From Rhizophagus irregularis (Eukaryota; Glomeromycota; Glomeromycetes; Glomerales; Glomeraceae), in assembly GCF_026210795.1 (NCBI RefSeq), contig NC_089435.1:2232001-2296000 (forward strand): a stretch of DNA of 64,000 bases. The letters are read 5' to 3'. This document shows positions 59,356 through 64,000 of the stretch, piece after piece. The notes under the pieces are model-generated. The model ran no database searches. It was not told where the DNA came from and saw nothing but the letters and a program-made list of their open reading frames with translations. Both the position numbers and the translations under genes were made by a program. Every line of letters starts with the position of its first letter. Position 1 is the first letter of the stretch.

Positions 59356-59665
59356 CATATGAGCTGATTCAACGCATAAAATGGATATTATTGGATATTT
59401 TAAGGGAAATTTGGCTAAAATTATGGTAATTCCGGCCAGTTTGTACGTTAATATCGTACACCCTCAATGTACATTAAGGAACCTCGATTATTATTATTAT
59501 AACTTTATACTATCTTGCCAAAAATGATAATTTTGTAACTAAAGTAAATTTGTTACTCTTTACCATTATTGTTATATAAAAAAAAAAATACTTCATTAAA
59601 ATTTTTTAACAAAAATTTTAATAAATAACAAATTTACTACTTAATGCATCAAATCGGCCCATATG
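59356..59665. mobile_element. 310-bp MITE with CATATGRGCYGATT ends
   Basis: Left CATATGAGCTGATTCAACGC and the inverse of the right end, CATATGGGCCGATTTGATGC, are inverted ends. Copy D runs from GAAGTACATTAT to TATGTATG with no such element, so the insertion is visible by comparison. Confidence 0.65.
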
Positions 59666-59742
59666 TATATGTATGCATTAATTATTGTAATGTGAATTAT
59701 AACATTTTATTAATGAAAACATTTAAATTAGTCTATTAATAA

Positions 59743-60009
59743 GGCCGTTCCAAATTAATAATTAGTTTAACGTCCTTTCCGGCCAAAAATTTTGAGGGGG
59801 GGAAGGGATAATTTAAACAAACATGAAAATTAAACATATTAAAAATTTCGGAAATTTTTGGTAAAATCGGAAATTCTCGGTACTATTAAATTTTAGTAAA
59901 GGAGGGGCATATTTAAACATATCAAACATATATGTTTAAATCACCCTTGAATTTTTCAAAAATAGAGGGGGGGGGAGGACGTTAAACTAAAGATTAAATT
60001 GGAATGGCC
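59743..60009. mobile_element. 267-bp MITE with TAA target duplication (Harbinger-like)
   Basis: GGCCGTTCCAAATTAATAAT and the inverse of the right end, GGCCATTCCAATTTAATCTT, are the ends; both continue into TAGTTTAACGTCC. TAA flanks both sides (59740-59742, 60010-60012). Copy D has the single-TAA empty site TATTAATAAATATAGAA. A 3-bp TAA duplication is typical of PIF/Harbinger elements. Confidence 0.8.
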
Positions 60010-60260
60010 TAAATATAGAATAATAAAAATTATATTATAAGTAATAAAAATAAATAATACGTATGACTGTAATGTTGAACACCAGTGTTTGATTTAATAA
60101 TTTTTATTAAAAAATTAATTGCAATCAAAAATATAGAGATTATATCTAATTTTATAATAAGATTTCATTAAATTTCAAATTTTATAAAAAGAATTTAAAG
60201 CAGCTTGCTCACACTTATATTTGGTGTTAAACAAAATCATCCATCATATTAAAACATATC

Positions 60261-60878
60261 CTAGAGAAGAACATATCCTAGAGAAGCTACAGCTTGTATT
60301 TCCTCTTCGTTGCCTGCAGCGAAGCAGAAACTCAAATTTTTAGAAAAATTTCCTTGATTAATAGCGAAGGTGAAATTATTTTGGTGTCCTACAAATTCAC
60401 GTGATTCGTTATCGCCATATTTTGCTAATAGCACAACTACTTGTATTGGATCCCCAGTTGTTGAATATGTTGTCATTCCAGCTACAAGTTGAAAAGACTC
60501 ATGTGGTGGCACTAATAAAACAGGTGCTGAACATGCAAATCCAGAATAATGATTATTTTCCCATACTAGAGCATTGTTTTCGTCAACACATAATACATCA
60601 TTTGAAGTAATATCAACACAAGATTCGCCATCTCCACAGCTAAAATTAGTATCTACAACTGTGCCTGGATTATCATTAGATTCACATGAAACCCTCGCTA
60701 ATTTCCTTGTAGCGCAAACGGAGCTTTTATATTTAGCATTATTAGGATCAGTGCATTTAGGCCTAGTGGGTACAAGACCATCAGTACTAAAAGTCTGATT
60801 TTGTAAATTTACTACAGGTATTCCTACTGCAGCTGAAACCAAAAAGAAAATATATATAATATATAATTGAGCAAACAT
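60261..60878 (-). CDS. Secreted Cys-rich protein, copy E (intact)
   Basis: An upstream in-frame ATG would add 42 residues, but the family start is the ATG at 60878 (MFAQLYIIYIFFLVSAAVG), giving 205 residues with a proper signal peptide. Eight cysteines: KCTDP, SVCAT, RVSCES, FSCGDGESC, VLCVD, FACSA, SFCF. It resembles copy A more than B or D (VVNLQNQTF, DPNNAKYKSS), so A and E form one subgroup. Its second half reads TTYSTTGDPIQVVVLLAKYG and ends ASLGYVLL. TATA at 61010-61017. The unit around it has gathered at least five MITEs yet the frame is open, which hints at recent selection or recent decay onset. Function unknown. Confidence 0.75.
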   Translation of the reverse strand: MFAQLYIIYIFFLVSAAVGIPVVNLQNQTFSTDGLVPTRPKCTDPNNAKYKSSVCATRKLARVSCESNDNPGTVVDTNFSCGDGESCVDITSNDVLCVDENNALVWENNHYSGFACSAPVLLVPPHESFQLVAGMTTYSTTGDPIQVVVLLAKYGDNESREFVGHQNNFTFAINQGNFSKNLSFCFAAGNEEEIQAVASLGYVLL

Positions 60879-61009
60879 ATTCTGAGAATGATATGGAAAG
60901 AAAAGTGAAGTTTTTAATTTGTCGTAAAAAAAAAAATAAAGAAAATAAAGAATATTATTTTTTACAATGATATTATTATTAAAATCATTAATATGCGTTT
61001 TCATGCCAT

Positions 61010-61017
61010 TATTTATA
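61010..61017 (-). promoter_or_regulatory. TATA box of copy E
   Basis: TATAAATA on the minus strand, 132 bp before the ATG and next to a degraded CCCTRTAAAAA MITE. Confidence 0.5.
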
Positions 61018-61023
61018 CATTTT

Positions 61024-61123
61024 ACCTATAGAAAATATTATCCGTAAAAATGAGCCTTTTATTAATTCCGGAACCGGAAATATGAGCCTTTTACGGAAAA
61101 AAGATAGACTTTTTTTACAGGGC
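61024..61123. mobile_element. MITE of the CCCTRTAAAAA family, shortened
   Basis: CCTATAGAAAATATTATCCG to TTTTTTTACAGGG; the middle is deleted. It lies at the same site as those of copies A and D. Confidence 0.6.
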
Positions 61124-61367
61124 ATGAAGCATCTTCCCGTCACGTATGTCGATCCTATTCATGGTGTATTGTAATATATGTGATCGACAACGTGCATGGT
61201 CGGGATTCATATTTTTGCGGGTATACCGTATGATAAACAACTTTATTTTTTTTTCTATTAAATATAGTTAAGATATTTAACATTTAATTATTTTTTCATT
61301 AATCGATTAATTAAAAAAATAATTAAATTATTCCACGATACCTGATTAATAAATTGCATTACGCTGT

Positions 61368-61470
61368 CCCTATAAAAAATTTTTCAGAAAAATTATGGTC
61401 ACGTGTACTGAGTTTCTTCGGAATAAAAACTAGAAAAATGATCATTTATCGGAAATTTTTTTTTATAGGG
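61368..61470. mobile_element. Short MITE, CCCTATAAAAAATTTTTC type
   Basis: CCCTATAAAAAATTTTTC and GAAATTTTTTTTTATAGGG are the ends of a 103-bp element. Copies A and D have the uninterrupted TACGCGGTCATTAAA or TACACGGTCATTAAA. Confidence 0.7.
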
Positions 61471-61619
61471 GGTCATTAAAAATAATTAAAATCAATTAAA
61501 AAAAATGACAATGTTATTCCGTATCGGGTTTCGAACCTATGTTTAATTAGGCTATCCAAATTAGAGCATCCTGATTCCTGACTATAAATGTAATATAAAA
61601 TATTCATCTTACAAATTCG

Positions 61620-62115
61620 CCACACGAAATTTTATCAAAGGACTTTTTACCGAAGTCATTACGCCGAAAATTTGAAATCATATTTTCCGAATATTCATAT
61701 GATATTTACGAAATTTTATTACTAAAAACATTATTAATAATTAATATTGGGTATTGCTAAACATTACCGGTGGTGAAATTGTGATGTAGTAATGCTGGGC
61801 AGTATTTTATTAGATTTTTAATTCTGGTCGAAAGTACATCATAATGCTGGTCACCACCGGTGAGCTTTAGCAATTTTCATTATATTTATAATAAAAAAAA
61901 TAGGGTATTAGATTGAATTTTAATGATAGGATATCAATCGCTAACATTTTCGGAATGACCGACCTATTTGGTGATGAAATAGATGATTCGGAGAAAAGTA
62001 TTCGGCGAAATGTCCATTCAGAGAAATTTCCATTCGACGAAATGACCGAAACATCCTTTCGATGAAATGGCTTCTGCGACAAGTCCTCCGGTGAAATGGA
62101 CTTAGGAGAAACGCT
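61620..62115. mobile_element. Inverted motif-array element, 5' side of copy E
   Basis: Left units are eroded (TTTTTACCGAAGTCATTACG, CGCCGAAAATTTG). Right units are clear (GGTGATGAAATAGATGATTC, TTCGGCGAAATGTCC, TCGATGAAATGGCTTCTGC, CCGGTGAAATGGACTTAGG). The right edge at 62115 abuts a Gln-rich gene fragment. Confidence 0.55.
61753..61874. mobile_element. 122-bp hairpin MITE, ACCGGTGGTGA type
   Basis: ATTGCTAAA..ATTACCGGTGGTGA at the left and TCACCACCGGTGAGCTTTAG at the right; GATGTAGTAATGCTGG also pairs with CATCATAATGCTGG-like sequence inside. Copies A and D have no such insert in the same flank. Confidence 0.7.
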
Positions 62116-62404
62116 ATACCGAATTACACCCATTAGAAAATGTGAGACTCTTGAATGATAGAATTAATCTATCTCACATTCCTGATTACCAGTTGTCACG
62201 TCATTATAATTACAATCCTAATTCAACAACAGATTCAGCAACAAGTCCAGTATCCTATTTATCAGTAAAATGATATTCAACAACAATCCTTCTATACTCA
62301 ATCTACTTCCCAAGTATATTCAAATAATGACACCTACTGCTTCAATTTTAGTAAACGGAACTGTTTCTTACAGTATGCAAGATGGATTCCAGAATTCCCC
62401 CTAA
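62116..62404 (+). pseudogene. Gln-rich family member 5, 5'-truncated
   Basis: It starts inside the core (ELHPLENVRLLNDRINLSHI, then PDYQLSRHYN) and keeps the Gln tail in shifting frames (CAACAACAGATTCAGCAACA) and the end CAGAATTCCCCCTAAG. Several frame breaks. Its 5' part is cut at the edge of unit E. Confidence 0.7.
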
Positions 62405-63240
62405 GAGCTAAGGACTCTATTAATACATTTTTCGAGTAAAATAAACGAGCTATTTCCTCTTCTTTTTTTATTTTACTTTAAGGTTCGAATGATAACTCAT
62501 TTTTTATTCTTTATATGGCTAAGCTAAAATATTTAATTTTAAATATAACATTACTATAAATTTTTTAACATAACCAAACGGTCCTTATCAATAGTATTAT
62601 TATTTTATAAACTGAGAGTAATATAAAAAATTTAGCTTTGCAAATGAAAGTTCAACTTTAATTTTCTTATGTGAAGTTTATTTATTTATATCTTTTCATT
62701 GAATTTATTTCATTTCATTTCATTTTTTTTTTTTATGATTATTACATTTCATTAATTTTCGATTATTTTGTTTATTTTCTTGGTTTTTTTTTTATAATTA
62801 GGACAAAAATGTTCAATAAAATAAATTTATTTTTTTTTTATAAAAATTATTCACAATTATTTTGTTATGTTTTCAAAATCCAATTAACAAAAAGAATTTT
62901 AAAATTAAATTGTTTATTATTTAATATCTAATATATTTTTTAATCGATAGTAACTATCATATTTTTCGGAAAAAATTGCAATCATATTTTTGTAAATTTT
63001 TTAATGTAAAATTTAATAAATCATTCAAAGTAAATTATGCATTTAATACAGAAAATTATTTCGGTCTTTTTTTGGAAAAATTTTTTTGTACCTGCTTAGA
63101 TTTAAAACTCTTTATATTCATATGATTAATTTTACATCATGAACATTATGGTATTGGAGAAATTCTGATTTCGTTAACGCAAAATTATAAAGGGAAGAAA
63201 GGTTGGAAAGTATATAGAAATTATAATACCGATCGTGCTT
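62405..63240 (+). repeat. Segmental duplication, copy 3 (diverged)
   Basis: The 3' flank of the Gln-rich gene, sharing TTTTTTAACATAACCAAACG, CGATTATTTTGTTTATTTTC and GAACATTATGGTATTGGA with 45127-46250 and 52027-53040. Confidence 0.65.
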
Positions 63241-63784
63241 ATAAACTTCTGAAAAATAAATCGGCGACACCTGTGGGAAAACTAACTCACATAAATTTCT
63301 TATAATAACAATAAAAAAATTATTTTGTCGGACATTCCCGCGTCAATACTCTTGAAGCAAATTTCGAAAGATCGATTCTAAAGTGATATTACGATAATAT
63401 ATAATCCTCAATGGACATTTTATTTTTTTTTATCTCGTTCATGTAAGCATATCTAGGTTCTCAGTATTTATTAGTCCGAAGTGTAACGAAGGACTATATA
63501 CTTCTATGCAAAGGTCCACTACTGTCCGTCCGGCACGTGATGATATAGAATAACAAATATAATTACTCATATCGATCATATGAATAAAAAAGTTACTCAT
63601 GCGAAAAAAATTGCAACTTATGACATAAGATCTTAGTAATATATTTTTATTAATAATGTAAAAACTTGATGGCAAGTCTAAATATAAAATATAAATCTAT
63701 AAAATTACATAATCTTAATGTGGGTTTCGTCATGAGTAATCGAGTATGTAATTTAAATAATATAAATGTCTCAATATTTTTAGG
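63241..63784. other. Intergenic sequence
   Basis: No gene or known element; a GC-richer patch (CTACTGTCCGTCCGGCACG, 63512-63537) stands out in composition. Confidence 0.35.
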
Positions 63785-64000
63785 TTCTTTTTTTTTGTCA
63801 TCTTTTTTTTAGGTCTTCTTTATCTTCTTTTTTTAGGCCTATCTTCTTTCTATCTTTTCTGTCTAGGTCTTCTCTTTATTAGGTCTTCTCTTAGGCCCCT
63901 TTTCTTTACATCTTCCTTTAGGTATGTGGGTTGTGGGTTTGTATTGTATGTGGATGGTGGGTGGTATGTGTATTTTTGTGTATTCTCTCGCTCTTTCCTT
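63785..64000 (+). repeat. Pyrimidine-rich repeat with GT-rich tail (runs off the window)
   Basis: AGGTCTTCT recurs three times, then CTTTAGGTATGTGGGTTGTG and GGTGGGTGGTATGTG. Inverted relative of 32373-32545. Confidence 0.55.

Noticed and set aside
60401-60798. Plus-strand frames opposite secreted copy E (and likewise opposite B and C)
   Set aside because: They are shadows of the conserved minus-strand gene with no conservation of their own.
1-64000. CRISPR array
   Set aside because: The regular repeats are motif arrays or a 660-bp satellite; no direct repeat-spacer pattern, and the sequence is eukaryotic.

Overview
The window is an AT-rich, intron-bearing eukaryotic sequence that fits an arbuscular mycorrhizal fungus of the Glomeromycotina, most like Rhizophagus irregularis. 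That assignment rests on the gene families seen: a Kelch protein, a protein kinase with a Cys-pair N-terminus, a VIT/VWA protein, a LINE with an RNase H tail, and lineage-expanded pseudogene families. It also rests on short GT-AG introns of 66-110 bp and on heavy repeat load. No database search was possible. Exon structures were joined by hand, and the joins of the main genes keep frame to the base.

Layout. 1-4.4 kb: three decayed gene fragments, a six-exon Kelch gene, and an aldo/keto reductase remnant on the other strand. 5.2-6.9 kb: a DNA transposon with a nested MITE, then a three-exon small secreted protein gene. 7.2-9.4 kb: dispersed repeats, then the first member of a Gln-rich family with an in-frame tandem duplication. 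11.2-22.7 kb: three copies (A, B, C) of a secreted Cys-rich protein gene, all on the minus strand, each bounded by arrays of short motifs like GTCGGTAAAATGG. 24-34 kb: segmental repeat, a palindromic MITE, an intact protein kinase, a broken membrane protein gene, a truncated reductase and a polypurine tract. 34.2-38.3 kb: a tandem array of about 660-bp units. 40.5-46.8 kb: Gln-rich family members 2 and 3 and duplicated flanks. 47.6-50.7 kb: a nine-exon VIT/VWA gene. 52-63 kb: duplicated Gln-rich 3' flanks, secreted-gene copies D and E, a 5'-truncated LINE, several MITEs and Gln-rich remnants. 63.8-64 kb: a pyrimidine-rich repeat related to the one at 32.4 kb.

The strongest unexplained pattern is the mobile-looking unit that carries the secreted Cys-rich gene. 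Five copies lie in one orientation. Each keeps its promoter TATA, coding region and 3' flank, and each sits among inverted arrays of 15-20 bp motifs that look like multi-repeat ends of a non-autonomous DNA transposon. Copies B, D and E are open; A and C are broken. MITE insertions present in some copies and absent in others give empty-site proof of insertion and a relative order of events. A Gln-rich family is scattered alongside these units, and fragments of it lie at both edges of copy E.
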